Shown here in pieces: positions 8,793-25,649 of a stretch of 64,000 nt of DNA (the stretch's first letter is position 1; each line of letters starts with the position of its first letter). Origin of the DNA: Galbula dea. Lineage: Eukaryota > Chordata > Aves > Piciformes > Galbulidae. The DNA lies in contig VWZX01008436.1 of assembly GCA_013399015.1 (NCBI GenBank), positions 372,001-436,000 on the forward strand, written 5' to 3'. The notes under the pieces are model-generated. The model was not told the origin of the DNA, ran no database searches, and worked only from the letters and a program-made list of their open reading frames with translations. The translations under genes and the position numbers were made by a program.

Positions 8793-9315
8793 CCTCTTGC
8801 ACTGTCTGAAGGAGGTGCCTGGGCCTCTTCTGCACAGAGTTGAGATCTGGGTAAAACAGAGAGAAGAGAAAACAAGGAGGGTGAGTGGGGGTGAAGGAGC
8901 CCAACCCCTCCCCAGGGCTGCACACTCCATCTACCTACCTGCTGGGTGGACTGGGGAGGAACCACATCAGCTGCAGTATCCAAGAGCTGGTGTTTTGTAC
9001 TCAGCCTTTCCCCTGAGCATGAGCTGCCTCCTACCTGGCTGAAGAGGTGGCCAAAACATCCAGAGGCCTGCCTGTGCCCAGAACAGAGCAAAGCCAGGGC
9101 TGCCCTGAGCAGAGGGCATGGCTCCCCACAGCTCCCTCATCCCAGAGATGACAACAGCACATTCCTCCACCTTTTCCTCCTTCCAGTCCAGTTTTCCCCC
9201 CAAAAAAACCCCTGCTAATTCATACAGGCTATTGGGGAGTGGGAGGAGCAGGAAGCAGAGTCTCTGGTGGGAAGTGATGGGGCTGCTCAAGATCAACAAG
9301 TGCCACTGAGGCCAT

Positions 9316-9640
9316 AAATCAGAGTAGCCAGAGCTGGAAGGAACCTTAAAGATCAGCTAGTTCCAACCCCCCTGCCTGCCAGGGACACCTCCCTCTAGAG
9401 CAGGTTGCCCACAGCCCCATCCAGCCTGGCCTTCAAAGCTTCCAGGGATGGATGAGGCTTCCACAGCCTCTCTGGGCAACCTGTGCCAGTGTCTCCCCAC
9501 CCTCACAGGGAAGAACTTCCTCCTAATATCCAACCTAAATATCCCCTCCTCTAGTCTGCATCCATTCCCCCAGTCCTATCACCACCTGACCTCCTAACCA
9601 GTCCCTCCCCAGCTTTCTGGAAGGGACTCCAGTAGAAGCC
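9316..9640 (-). mobile_element. CR1 LINE 3' fragment between MMTAG2 and ARF1
   Basis: Starts AAATCAGAGTAGCCAGAGCTGGAAGGAACC and runs through TCCAGCCTGGCCTTCAAAGC to TCCCTCCCCAGCTTTCTGGA. This is the complement of the CR1 3' UTR. It lies just beyond the ARF1 poly(A) region. Confidence 0.88.
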
Positions 9641-9849
9641 AACAGGACCAAGGAATTGCTGCCTCCCTCTGCACCTGCAGGAGCCCAATGAGGAGTGATA
9701 AATTATTTGGGAAACATGATGCAAACTGTGGCACCCATCATTCACATGAAACCCAGGACATGGAACAGCACAAAGGTGCCAGAACCCAACTCCCAATGCT
9801 CTCCAAGCTGATAGAAACCAGTGCTACCAATGCAAGTTTCATGAAACTT

Positions 9850-9855
9850 TTTATT
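9850..9855 (-). terminator. ARF1: Alternative distal poly(A) signal of ARF1
   Basis: AATAAA on the minus strand (TTTATT on plus), 86 bases beyond the better-placed signal at 9936-9941. Either could end the ARF1 transcript. Confidence 0.4.
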
Positions 9856-9914
9856 CACCAAGGATCTCATCATGAGTCTGCCAAGATGATCAACTGAACA
9901 GCAAGGCATAAAAA

Positions 9915-11309
9915 ACATGAACTAGTTAAGAGATTTTTATTCTAATAGCTTTAATTACAGTGCTTGTTTTGTCCAAATGAAAACTGAAAACAAGTATACA
10001 AAACAGTTGATTACTAAGTGTGTCTTGAAAGCAAGAAAGGTTTCCACAACACTAAAATAAACCAGTTCTGATAGTTCCTCAAGTTAAAGTTTTCAACAGC
10101 TCCAGCTTCTTCAGTGTTTATCAAAATACAAAAGAAAAAAAAAGTAAAGAGGTCTTTTTTTTGTTGTTGTTGTTGTTTTCTGATGGCAAATCTGCCCCTT
10201 GCAGTATGAGGAGGGAGGCCAAGGGTTGAACACAGATACAGACATGGGATTGAATACTTCTAGAGTGGAATGATTCTCCAAACTCTCATGCTTGGTTTGT
10301 TGTTTTTTTTTTTGCTAGATGCTATACACAGATGTTTGGTGTTTTGGGTTTCTGTTGTATTTTCATGGCAATTCTTACCCTTCAGTACAGTACTTTCTGC
10401 CTAGAGAGCTTAGGACTAGTACAGGCTGTGCTTGCTGGGGAAAGGTTTGCCTTCTGGAGTGGTTTCCAGACAAGAAAAGTACAAAACACTTGCAGACAAA
10501 CAGGACAGGCTAAAAAGGTTGACTTCTGGTAAGGATTCAAGTTCAATGGAAGTGATTAAATCTCACCTGAAATGAAAAGTCAGATGTTTAGCATGAGTCT
10601 GCAAAGCTCATCTAAACCAGGTCCAGCAAATCTTTTCATGAGTAGGAACAAAAAAGCAGCACAGGCTGTGAGCTACAGAAAGATCTCCTAGTTATGCCCT
10701 GTTCTTTAACCAGATGAAGCTGATTAGGTGTCATCTCTGCTTCATCATTGCAAGTGGAATCAAAAGTCACCACATTAGAGCTGGAATGGCAGAAGCTATG
10801 TCAAACCTTGGGATGTTGGAAGTGTTTTTACTTTTCCTTGACGTTTAAAAAGAAATACAGAATCCAGGTTAAAAACCAACCACCAAAATGAAACCTCCCA
10901 GATCTCCCAACCCAAGCAAGATAGCATCAGCTCTGCTGCAGGAGGCAACCCTTGTGTGTTAACCCACTTCAACCCCTTCCAACTCCCACCAGGGAGTCGC
11001 TTCTTTACAATACAAAAAGCTGAGTAATATTGCATAGGAGTACCAGAAACTGCCTCATTGGAAACAAAAACTATTTACATTAAATAAGAAACCTAACTGT
11101 TTTCAGGCTTGGATTTGCCACATTTACAGCATGATGCAAGATATACTGTGACAAAAGAAATGAAAACAGCTTCCGGCACTCAATACCACAAAGTAGCACA
11201 GTTTGCCACAGGAGAGTAAAGCGAAGGGCCAAGAGGAGGAAGAGGAGGAGGAGGAGATAAGAGGGAAGGGGTGGAAAAAGAGGGAAGAGGAAGGTGGTTT
11301 TTTATGGTT
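9915..11309 (-). other. ARF1: ARF1 3' untranslated region
   Basis: AT-rich, free of CR1, between the ARF1 stop codon and the candidate poly(A) signals. It holds a (GTT)n microsatellite at 10161-10178 next to T-runs. A purine-rich (AGG/GAG) tract at 11230-11295 lies directly after the stop codon in transcript terms (pyrimidine-rich in the mRNA). No open frame here looks real. Confidence 0.65.
9936..9941 (-). terminator. ARF1: Poly(A) signal of ARF1
   Basis: AATAAA on the minus strand, at the end of an AT-rich block that looks like a continuous 3' UTR. It lies about 1.37 kb after the ARF1 stop codon. Confidence 0.6.
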
Positions 11310-14910
<3,601 letters not shown>

Positions 14911-17221
14911 GCTTGAGAGATGTTCTCACTGGCCAGTGAAGTCTAGAGGAAAGAGATCACATTATCACTCAGGAGTTCCCACCAGCTGTGCTATTCAACC
15001 ACCAAAACCAGTACCAGCTAATATGAAGCCTTCACAGCCACCCTGGCCACCACTGGATATCATTTGTCCCCATACTGAAGGAATGCAAAGATGAAGAGAT
15101 AACCCCAAATTTAGTGCTCCTCAAGGGATGTGGCTTTTAGGGTTTTACAGCTTTCAAATAGTCTTTCAGAGATTTGCTTATGAAATGCTGTTCTCACACT
15201 TCTGTTTGCAGGATTCATGGGTTGCTTTCAACCCAAGCACCCACTGCAGGTCCTCTGCCCCCCACTGTTATAGGATAATTCATGTGTGCAGCCTCAAGTG
15301 TCACCATAAACCACTTTTTCTAGCTGATGTGCAGGTAGTGAGAATTTCACATGTGTGCCTAGCTCACTGCTGCTTAGAGCACCAACTGCTGGTTCTTCTT
15401 TTGTGAAGGAAACTCAAGAGTACAGTTTGGATTCTCTCCTACTCAAAGGAGTTTCCTTCCTCTCAAGCCCTGAGGAAACAGCCTGCAAACACAAGGTCAA
15501 CAACATAATTACTTTCATTAAGGTTGGAAGGAGAACTTTTTTTTGGGAAGCAAATCCACATCCACTGAAACTTAGCTATTGAAAACACAGCCAGATGAAA
15601 AGAGGCAGGTTTAGAGATGAATGTTTCTTCCTCCACTGTGAACACTTCTGCTTGGACACTTACAAGCCATTAACCTCACCAGGAGCTTCCTGTTCAGGAA
15701 CTGGAGAAACAGCCTCCCCACTCCAGCCCTCAGAGACACTCCCTGTGCCCTTGGGACAGCATCCACCCCACCACACATTTCCCCCTCTTTCCAAATTAAC
15801 TACTACACAGTTTACAGAGAGTTTGAAATCACCAAGAGTTATTCTGCTCACACAAGGCATGCAAAAAGCAGCCTGGAAGTTTTACAGTGAGTGAAGTGTG
15901 AATGATGTTACATGCCCTACTGCTGCTTTGTCTAGAAGTTCTTGGATGTCAAGAGACTGAGCCCAACTGAAAATATAAGCTGAGGACAGCTGGGTCAGAT
16001 ACAGCCAAGATCTGTAACACTCAAAGAATGGGTTTCCTGGAAACTGAGTCACACCATTTAAAGCACAGTATGAACTCTGAATGATCTCTGGAAGATATTT
16101 TGCATTTCATGATGAAGCTGCATGCTAAGGCAGAAGTCTCACTGGAAACAGACTTTACAGGACCTCTAGTTAAGACAGCTAAAACCAGCTTTGAACTGAG
16201 AAGTTCACCCCAGAACAAAAATCCTGTCCTCTGTTCAGCTCCACACTCAGGATGCATGAACTCATTGCTCAACACTGCTCAGGAAGCTTTGCTGGCTGCA
16301 ATTTTTAACCCCAAAGTTAAGCACTGTAACATGAAGTGCCATGGTTCAGCTCCACAGTTAGGTTCAGAGTCCACTCCAGCGTGCCTGAATGACATCACCA
16401 CTGCAGCTTGCTGATGTAACTCCAGTCCAAGTTTCATTTCTTTTGTCTGATTCAAGCTCAGTGTGATCGAAACTTGACCACTAAGCTTCTCTGAAAGCCA
16501 GACAAAACCCCTAACCTCCTGCAGAAGGGCAGCCTGTGGACTGAATCGAATGGAAGCTTTAAGGGTTCTAGTACTACTCCACCATTTCCTTCACATTTCT
16601 GAAGCATGACCAGGAATATTCAACTCCCTCTTGAATATACCAAAGCTGTATAAACAGGAAAGTTAATTAGGAAGCCGAGAAAACAGTTTTGCTAGAGTCT
16701 CAATCCAAATCACTCGCACAGCAGGAAGCTTTACCCCCCACGTCCTCCCCCACCCCAGCCCACAACAGCAGCAGCTCATACTGGGCTGGAGGGTAGGGAG
16801 GCTGTAAAGCTTTCCTTTGTGCCTGCTACCTCTTATCTTTTGCTTCATCTGAAAGGCAACTGTAACCTTTTACCAGAGCTCCTGTAATCCACCCAAAACG
16901 AGTGCAAGATCTCTCGTAGCGACAGAACCTTAAAAGCCCTGCAAAAGAACACGTTTCTTTCTTTTCTGTATGTTTGGAACTGTAATAGGTTATTAAACGC
17001 TTGGATCCACGGCAGTAATCAGGTAACACAACCAAATCTTGGAATTTACATCCAGGACATCTTTCCACACCCTGGAGAAGTTGCACTCTGCTGAACAAGT
17101 TGCTTACTCTTGGCACTAAGAGAGGTGAATCTCGTTAGATCCTTGTTTTCCTGGCAGCTGCTTCCAGTTCAAGTCCACTCTCCACTGCATTTATATCACT
17201 CCTCCTCCCTAATTTTCACTT

Positions 17222-17285
17222 TTTGTGGAGAGCTAGATGATCCCTAAGGTCCCTAGCAATACAAATCATTCTATGATTCTATGAA
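17222..17285 (+). mobile_element. CR1 LINE 3' tail fragment
   Basis: AGCTAGATGATCCCTAAGGT followed by the octamer-type tail CATTCTATGATTCTATGAA. Only about 60 bp remains. Confidence 0.75.
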
Positions 17286-17984
17286 TAGGAAGTTAAGACA
17301 TTTCAGCACTTGGTTTCCATCTCCTTTTTGTTCACTTCCACATTCCAACCATCCCAACCACTTCTGTAACTTATTTGGCACTTCAGGGTAGGTGACATTG
17401 CAGAAAGTCCAAATTATTTCTATAGGCAGTAAGTGTAATGCCCAACCCTGCAAGACAACAGTGGTTTAGATGTCAATTAGAAATCAGCAGAATCATTGCT
17501 GTTTAAAAGAAGACTAGGATAAACTGAACTGCAGATTTCCCACAAACTGTTGTGGGTCTCACCAGTGACTTGTGGGATGCTGCTGGAGCAAAAATACTGT
17601 CTTCACTATTGACAGGATCATCCTCTGACCAGCAGCTAGAATCACATTCATCTATTGCCACAGAAATGGAAATCATCCTCCCATGTTTCTATACATTGCT
17701 CTCCCCTCCCTACACTGTCCCTGCCAGCATTTCATTACTTAATTATCTAAGCAGAAGCACCTCAGGCTCCTTACTCAGTATCCAAACCATCACACCACCT
17801 GCAACCAGCCCTCAGGTCTCTGCTGTTCAGACCTTTCATGCTGTCACCCAGGGTAGAGGCTAGTGCAGCAGGAAGTGCCAGGAGAGCTCTGAGCTGCTGC
17901 TGCCACCCCTTAATACAGCTCAGCTGAGGGTCACGGGATGGCTTCCACTGCACTTCAGAGCTGAACTGCTCACTGAACTTCTCA

Positions 17985-18180
17985 CAGTGTCACAGGAATC
18001 ATCTAGTGCAGCTCCTTAACCTCTGCAGGAGACCCCAAGTATCACACCATGTTATCCAAACACTTCTTGAACTCTTCTCAGGCTTGGTGCTGAGACTGCT
18101 TCCCTGGGGAAGCTGTTCCAGAGCCCAACCGCCCATTAGCTGGACCACGAGAACGTGCCCAGGCTGAAACTATGAGGACA
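17985..18180 (-). mobile_element. Old CR1 LINE 3' fragment
   Basis: CACAGGAATCATCTAGTGCAGCTC, then CCAAACACTTCTTGAACTCT and GGGGAAGCTGTTCCAGAGCC match the complement of the CR1 3' UTR. It is more diverged than the copies in MMTAG2. Confidence 0.75.
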
Positions 18181-19401
18181 TTTAAGACCCTTTGAGGCTA
18201 CTCAGGCAATCCTGTTGCTTTCCAGGCATCTTCAACACTTGCAGTCTACACCAAGTCTTGCCAATATATTGCTTATATTATATACAGAGGCTTAACTCTC
18301 TCTTTCTCAACCCAAATGTTGTCAGTTATCACTGCACTGGTTGTTTTAGAAGCACAAGTTCCATCAACTGCCTGAAAACAAGAGGAAGGCTTGAGAGCTG
18401 CCTGTAGTACTCCAGCACAGCTTCAAAAGAGCTATCTGTCAGGCTAAGCAGAAACATTTGTATATGAAAGGGAACAATTTGGGTAAACAGCACAGACCAC
18501 CCCTCAACAAACCCAGACCATTCCAAAACCGAAGTATGACTCGTGCTTCTCCCTGCCCATCAGAGCTCTGAAGGACACCTTACCCCAGTCTACTCCACCT
18601 CAAGATCCTCAAAGCAGTAGAAACCTGTTTGGCAGGTTCAGGTTAAGATATAATTCACCACTGGTAAACAGCAAGAGACATTCACTGGCTAAGGCTGCAG
18701 TTTTGCTTCAGGAAACAAGGTATTTTCAGCAGCCCCTTTTCTAATAAGGGATACATTTAGATAAGCAATTGGGAGAACAGGCAGCCTTTTTCAGAAGGGC
18801 TCCGGGTAATGAGTTAAAAATGAATGAGGCTCTGCAACAGCTGCCAGCCTGGTGTCTGCTGAAGCCATACAGCCCAGGAGTAAGAACTAGAATTAGCTTT
18901 TATTAATTGTAGGTGGTTAGAAGAAGAGCTCTGAGGAGTATCTGAAGGCCAAAGATCATTCAACACTTCATCTTCTGCAGCATTTTGTAGTGAACCATAT
19001 GTTAATGACTTTTAGAAGCATTTCATTCAGGCTGCTTATCTTGAGAAGTCAAACATGCTTCTTGACCTCCACGTTTCTTGGGTGAGCTGTTAGCTAACAA
19101 GCCACCTCACAGAGGTTATGACCAGAAGGGAGATTTAGGACACCAAAAGAAAGTATAGCTACACCTTGAAATCTCTGCATAACCTTCATTTTGTACCTCT
19201 GGAAAAGTTTTTTGACCACAGAGTTTTGACTTCACTGAAGCAGGAGCTGTGGCAAACATCAACTACACTTATTTCAGGTTTGCACCACTCTTTAGACACA
19301 CCACAGCAGCCAAAAGGCAGAGGCTGGCACAGGGGATGCCACGTGCATTATTTAGTCAGATTATGCCTGCAGTATAGAAATACACTTGTTTTGCTCCTGA
19401 A

Positions 19402-19445
19402 TCATTAAGGTTGGAAAAGTCCTCTAAGATCACCCAGTCCACTTA
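19402..19445 (-). mobile_element. CR1 LINE 3' end remnant
   Basis: ATCATTAAGGTTGGAAAAGT..CTAAGATCACCCAGTCCA is the complement of a CR1 3' end. About 45 bp survives. Confidence 0.65.
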
Positions 19446-19894
19446 CCACATAAGACTTCCATTAACTCTGTTCTTTCTCTGCACAGCATACTGAGGTACA
19501 GAGAGCACTTGCTATCTCTGGCAACTATTTCCCCTCCTTAGGATGTTCTTATCTTGGTGTAAATGCCTGTTTCAAGGCGAGACAGTGTCACTAGCAATGA
19601 CACAGTGCATCACACAGCTGTCATCAGCCAAAATACTCATGCTAAAGCACAAGCTACAACCCCTACAAGTTGCAGGTTTACCAAGAAGTTTTTCTAGCAG
19701 CTTTCTGCACCTCATTCTATTTGCTCAGAGACCCATGGCAACTACAACTGATGCATTTCCAAAGACAAAGGATTTATTACTAAAAGCATGTCTCCATTTA
19801 AAGGGAAGTCACTTGACACTGACCTAAGCATTAGCTCCACTTGTAACACAATTAAAGAAACCCCAAAGCTGTAATTCCTAACCTGCTCTAACAC

Positions 19895-20180
19895 ACTGGT
19901 TAGGGTCATTAAGGTGGGAAAAGACCTCCAAGATCATCCAGTCTGACCATTAACCTAACACTGCCAAGTCACCACTAAACCACATCCCTCAGCACCACAT
20001 CTACACATTTTTTTCAACACTCCAGGGATTGTGACTCCACTTCTAGGGGCAGCCTGGGCCAGTGCTTAACCACACTTTCAGTGAAGAAATGTTTTCCTAA
20101 TATCCAACCTAAAGCTCCCCTAGCACAACTTGAGGCCATATCACCCTATAGCTTGTTACCTGGGAGAAGAGACCAACCTC
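19895..20180 (-). mobile_element. CR1 LINE 3' fragment
   Basis: TCATTAAGGTGGGAAAAGAC..CAAGATCATCCAGTCTGACC, then CTCCAGGGATTGTGACTCCA and TCCTAATATCCAACCTAAA are CR1 3' UTR complements. It lies in ARF1 intron 1, in the same sense as ARF1. Confidence 0.82.
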
Positions 20181-23100
20181 CACAGCCACAGAAAACACAC
20201 ATGGATCAACTTGTTGTTATTTAACAGAAACAGTGATTTGAAATGCAGTCAGTTATCACTAGCTGGCCTGAATTATGTTTCTACTTCATAGCATTCAAGA
20301 AGGTTTTAAATTAAAGTGTCAAATATTCATACAAAAGAGGTAAACAAGAGGTGAGGAAGCTTGTTATGAAAACAACAAACCCAAGTCCAACAGCTGTTAC
20401 CTGTCTTACATGCAAGAACCACTGGCAAATAATTTTAAGTGCAACTTGGCAGCTTGTTCTTTACAACATAAAGCATGATTCAAAGGAGGATGTGAGAAGT
20501 GATGCAACACCAGAACACTGCTAACACTCAGGATTAATCCAGGGCTGCATGATGTCACACCATTGTAATAAAGGCCACCTCAAGAACCTCTTCTCAGAGC
20601 TTTTCATTAAGTCCTAGCTCCTTTATAGTTGTACCCATTAAAACTAGGGGAGTGTTAACTGTAGAGATCAAACCCTACCACTGAAATAATCTGCCTCACT
20701 TCCCACTGGAGGTGTCTCTGCCAAGCATAAGATGGAAACAGTGTCCTAAATGGTCATAACCTTCTTGTTTGGCTTTTTTTTTGGAAGAGGAAAGGTACTG
20801 ACACTGAAGCATCATGTGAAATAAGAAATTAAAAACATACAACTGTGCTGCCATCTAAAGAGGCACAGCTGGATTTGGGCACCAAAGACTTGTGTGACCA
20901 ACTAAAGCAGCATCCAGGTGCAGACTGCATGTTGAAGGCAGATGGAGGCCAAGTCAACTGCAAGCAAGAAGCCAGGTGAAAGAAAATCCAACAGAGCTAC
21001 TCCTTCTGTAGCACCTTCCTTCAACCTAAGTAGGTTGAACCTCTTGCTGTCCATACACATTACCCAGACACTGCATTTTCCACAGTTGGGAACCTTCTCT
21101 TGGGAGCTCTGAGCTCAGAGGAACAAGGGAACAGGAAATATTTGCACTTACAAGATCAAAACAACAGCAAAATAGGGAAAATTGCCTTTGGGGTCATGCC
21201 TATTCCTCAGGCACAAGAACAACTTGCTCCTACAATACTGTCAGTATCAAGCAGAGAGGGCAGGTTGCTTGACTTGACACCCAAAACCTAAATCAGAGCT
21301 ATTTCTTTCTTAGCAGAGGGAGCTAATTACTTCTGTTTCACAGCAGAATCTCCAACAACTCCAAGCAGTTTTACACTACACTGCACAACTCAACAGCATG
21401 CAAACCAACACCTGGGAAAAACACACATCCAGCCTGAAAAACAGTTTATTTAAAGGATAAACTGCCAGGTAGGAAAGCACCAGAGGAGTCTCTGTTTATG
21501 CTTTGAGATCCATCACCTGCCTGCAGATGCTCAGGAAATAAAGCAGTGCCAACACCACTGTTGTGACACCCAAATTTGGGTTGGGACTTCATAGTCACCT
21601 GTGAAACTGCTGTGAGAACTGGTTCTTACCAAGACTTTCTTTTCAGATAAGCACTGCACAGATTTTGTTTTTGAGGCTGAGCTATTCATAGGTTCAAAAT
21701 CTTAAAAATTTAAGCCAAATATCCTGTTATTCATTCCCAGTAACTGGGCAGTAAGTCAACATTTATACTCCAGAGAAGAAATGGCAAGGACTCAGAGGAG
21801 AGCTTTGGTAAGGAAACTGGCTTTTGGTGTGGGGGAAATGTGAAAGCAGAACCTAAGCAGCTTGTTGTGAGGTCCAAGAGCAGTGCATGAGCAAGAGCTA
21901 TATTAGACATGAGGGTTTTGTCAGAACAGAAACATCAGCAGAAGTCCTATCACAGTCCTTCAATGTTTGCATGTGTTAGAAACCAGAAATAAAATTGGAT
22001 CCTTGCAAGCAGAAAGATTAAAAAATGCTGAATAACACAGAAAAAGCAGCTGCTGTCGTAGGAAGCTCATTATAAACTTCTTTACTCATCAGTTAAAGAC
22101 AGGGAGTAGTGGCTGAGGACAGTGCTAGCTATGATACAAGCTCTAGAGCATGCCAGGAGCAAAACTTTCAAGAGATTTCTAAAAGAAGAATCAGAACTAT
22201 TCCTTTGCAGAGCAAGTTAACATGTTGACCAAATTTATTCACTGTAAGGCAGTTTAGATGCTTGTGAAGGCTGCTGATAGCCAGAAAGATTCCTGCTTGA
22301 AAGTCCATCTTTACACATCTCAGCAGCTCTTCTTTCTAAGTGGATCTTTAAACAGCACCACAGCAAATTCAGCTGGAATCCTGGGTTGTGAGCTTCTCCT
22401 CCTTCCACCAATTAATGCAATCAACAGCTTCTCAGACAATTGTGCCTCAGATCTACTAACACTTGCTTAAAGCAGGCTTTCAGAGAGGTGGAACTGGAGC
22501 ACAACACAATTTGGGGAATTCTAAGGACTGAGAATCCAGCCCCCTCCTCCCACACGCACTCTGCCTTGAGAAGCTGTGACAAGTCCTCCCCCTGACTCGG
22601 TCAGCATGACTAATACAGAGGGAAGTACAGGCACAGAGGAAAGAACACACCCCTGCTGCCCAGTCCCCTTCCAGATTCCAACTGTATTTCACAACTGGGC
22701 CATCTGAAACATCCAGCAGACACCTCAGCCCATCAGGGCCTGATTTATGTTCAGGTGTTTGCCTTTTGCCATGATCCAGCTACTATTCCATACATCACAG
22801 ACTATCCCAGCAGCAGAGGCTGATCTGAGTGGAGGGGACATCTGCTCGAGTCATTCTCACTCCTGATGCTCTAGCACAGTAGAAGCATCAATAAACCTGG
22901 GAGAGCAATTAAGAGGTTCAAGTGAGGCAAGTTTCCTCACCCTTTCACCCAATGTAATTACTAGAGCAGAGAAAGCAGTCCAACAGGGTTCTCAAGCACT
23001 GCAGACGTGTTTTTCACAAAGAAAGTCAACTGCATCATGCCAACCCCCTAAACTTTCAAGAGAACCCTTTCTCTACCTGGCAGATTGTTATAAACCCCAT

Positions 23101-24308
23101 TCTGTTGTATAAGCCATGAACAAAAGCCAAGCAGCAATCCTCTAGTTCAGCCACAGCCCCTTTTTTCCTTCAGAAGTGCTCCAAATCAGGAGCAAGAATA
23201 TTACTAACAACATTGCCAAATGACCTTGGACAAATTACTCCATTTCTTTGCCTGAAAAACAAGGTTACTAGACTCTCCTGCAAAGGGGTGCTGTATAAGC
23301 CCTGCCACTTGCAAAGCAAAGTTCAAAGGATTCTAGCAAGAGTTTGCATTTTAGCTATTGACAAAGCTACATTTCAAACCAAGACCTCTGGATACGACTC
23401 TAATCAACCTGCAGAGTTTGGTTTGGCAAGAGCCTAGCAGCAAAGCAACAAGGTCAATGTCAAACACAACATTTAGGCAGTTTTATGACCTAGCAGAGTT
23501 TTAGTCTTGCATTGCTAGGGCAACCAAGCCTCCTCCGTGCAAAGGCTCTATCACTTTATCAGACAGAGCCTTATCAGCCCCAAAGTATCACGTTAACTAC
23601 TCACAGAGACAGGAGACAGTATTTTCAGACAGAATATAATATCCTCCCACAGGGAGCTGCTATGCCAAGGAAAACTGATCTCCTAGACCATCAAACACAA
23701 GCCATGGACTGCAAACAGAGTTTGCTCCAGGCGAAAGCTCAAGTTCTTACCATCACCCCCCTCAGTCCTGCAGAAAGCCCTACTCAGCAGCCATGGGCTT
23801 AGAGGAAAACAACCTCTCCCCTACGGGTTTCATCCAAGCCTCCTACTTGACTACCTCCTGGACTACCAGATCCTCCAAGGTCCGCCACCACGAGGGATTT
23901 GGGGCGAGAGGAAAAGAAGGAAATGCCTTTCTCCTCAGATCCGTTCACGGGCGGGGCAGAGGCCGGAATAAGCGAGTTTGGGGAAGGGAGGAGAAGCCCA
24001 TCCCGCCGCATCCCGGTAGGGGGAGCGGCGCTGGGCCTTGTGCAGCTGCCGGGGACTCGGACCGATCCCCNAAAGAAAAGGCAGGCACCCCCTGACCCCG
24101 GCCCAACCATCCAGCCCCAAAGGCATGAGGCGGATGGGGCAGCGACCGAGCCAGGCCCCGCCGCTCCCCAAGGCCTGCGCTGCGGCCTGGCTGCGGCTTC
24201 CTCCTCCCACCGGCAGCCGCCGGAGAAGGGCGGTAGTGGGGGGGAGGAGGGGGAGCAAAGGAAGGACGGAAAAAAGCACCCGAGCCCGCTCCCGACGGGC
24301 CAGCCCCC

Positions 24309-24375
24309 NNNNNNNNNNNNNNNNNNNNNNNNNNNNNNNNNNNNNNNNNNNNNNNNNNNNNNNNNNNNNNNNNNN
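24309..24375. other. Assembly gap (67 N) in the ARF1 CpG island
   Basis: Undetermined bases inside the most GC-rich part of the island. The ARF1 exon-1 donor may be hidden here. Frames read across it (about 300 aa on both strands) are not credible proteins. Confidence 0.98.
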
Positions 24376-24600
24376 GGCCGCCGCAGAGTGTGGGCGGGGG
24401 AGCGGGGCGGAGGGCGGAAGGAGGGAAATAAGGGCTGAAGGAAATGGAAGGTATCGGCGAACCCACCGACGATCAGCTACTGCCCCAAGCAGTGACTCTA
24501 CGCTCTCCTCGGACCGTCCCGCTCGGAGCCGGCTCCCCCCTTGCGCCTCTCGGCCGCTCTCCGCCCAGGCACACAAGATGGCGGCGCTCGGGAGCCACGT
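24376..24600 (-). other. ARF1: Probable untranslated first exon region of ARF1
   Basis: CpG-rich sequence just downstream (in minus direction) of the promoter motifs. ARF1 genes have a non-coding exon 1, and none is visible elsewhere upstream of 14942. Exact ends are not visible because of the nearby gap. Confidence 0.45.
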
Positions 24601-24740
24601 CAGTGCCAGCCCCGCGCGCGGCACCACGGATAACCGAGGAGGGCAGCAGGGGGCGGGACTGGGCGGGAAGGGGGCGTGGCCACGACGGGGAGAGGCCAAT
24701 GAGGGAAAGGCGCATGCGCAGGGGGCGGGGCGGAGCCTGC
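24575..24740 (-). promoter_or_regulatory. ARF1: ARF1 CpG-island promoter
   Basis: A tight motif cluster: a YY1-like AAGATGGCGGC at about 24576-24586, GC boxes (GGGCGGGAC and GGGCGGGAAG) at 24651-24670, CCAAT at 24696-24700, the NRF1 palindrome GCGCATGCGC at 24710-24719 and another GC box at 24721-24733. No TATA box. This is a standard housekeeping arrangement. YY1-like motifs usually lie at or just after the start site, which puts transcription of ARF1 near 24580-24600. Confidence 0.7.
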
Positions 24741-25074
24741 CCCGTTGGTCACACCCACTGTTGGCCACGCCCCAGGACACCTCCCAGCGGCGTGGGGTCG
24801 GGATGCGCGTAGAGGGAGAGGGGGTATTGGGCACTGCATCCCATAATATCCTGCTAAGGAAGCCTAGGAAGTGTGAGTCAGGCGAGTGGGATAGAGAACT
24901 GGCCGAAGGACTTTGCTCAGAGGGTTGTGGGGCAGAGGCTAGTTGGAGGCCTGTGTAGCTCGGGGTGTTCCCCCGGGGTCAGGACTGGGTCCGGTCTCGC
25001 TCATTGATGCGCTGGCTGAAGGCACGGGGTGGAGCCGCAGCCTGGGGACGGTACGGAACGGGAAGGGTGGTGAC

Positions 25075-25640
25075 ACCCTGTCAGGCTGTGCTGATCTGCA
25101 GAGAGGTCTGGACAGACAAGAGTTGGGGGAGAGGAACCTCATGACCTTCAGCGAGGGCAAGTGGAGAGTTGTGCACCTGGGGAGGAATAAGCCCATGGAG
25201 CAGGACAGGTTAGGAAAGCAGCGCTGCAGGGCTCTGGGAGTGCTGACGAACGCGTTCACCATGAGCCAGCAATGTGACCTTGTGGCCGAGAAGGCCAATA
25301 GTCTCCTGGGGTGGATGAAGAAGAGTGTGACCAGCAGGTCAAAGGGTGTTGTCCTCTCCCTCTGTCCTAGTAAGGCCACATTTGGAGTAGTGTCCCCAGT
25401 TCTGGGCTCCCAAGTTGAAGAGATCAAGGAACTACTGGAGAGAGTCCAGCAGAGGCTAGGAAGATGCTGAGGGCACTGCAGCATCTCTGGCAGGAGGAAA
25501 GGCTGAGAGCCCTGGGGCTGCTGAGCCTGGAGAAGAGCAGCCCCAGAGGGGAGATGCTCAATGCTGAGCAAGAGCTGAAGGCTGGGGGCAAGAAGCTGGA
25601 GCCAGCCTCTGCTCAGTGGTGCCCAGGGCCAGGCCCAGGA
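25075..25640 (+). mobile_element. CR1 LINE ORF2/3' UTR fragment upstream of ARF1
   Basis: The plus frame 24943-25470 reads into CR1 ORF2 (SEGKWRVVHLGRNKPMEQDR, VAEKANSLLGWMKKSVTSRS, KELLERVQQRL), then the 3' UTR core AGATGCTCAATGCTGAGCAA. The usual 3' tail is missing: the copy stops at CAGGGCCAGGCCCAGG. Confidence 0.88.
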
Positions 25641-25649
25641 GCAATAAGC

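Larger units (their letters stand above)
14943..24300 (-). other. ARF1: ARF1 first intron (about 9.4 kb)
   Basis: This separates the untranslated first exon in the CpG island from the start-codon exon (acceptor CTCTAG at 14948-14943). It is AT-richer than the flanks and contains only short decayed CR1 pieces (17222-17285, 17985-18180, 19402-19445, 19895-20180). I saw no independent gene, snoRNA or tRNA in it. Open frames here are short and lack splice or codon support. Confidence 0.6.

Noticed and set aside
23935..24958. Long frames of about 300 aa on both strands across the ARF1 CpG island
   Set aside because: They are open because the region is GC-rich and because they read through 67 N. 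No conserved motif, and promoter elements overlap them.
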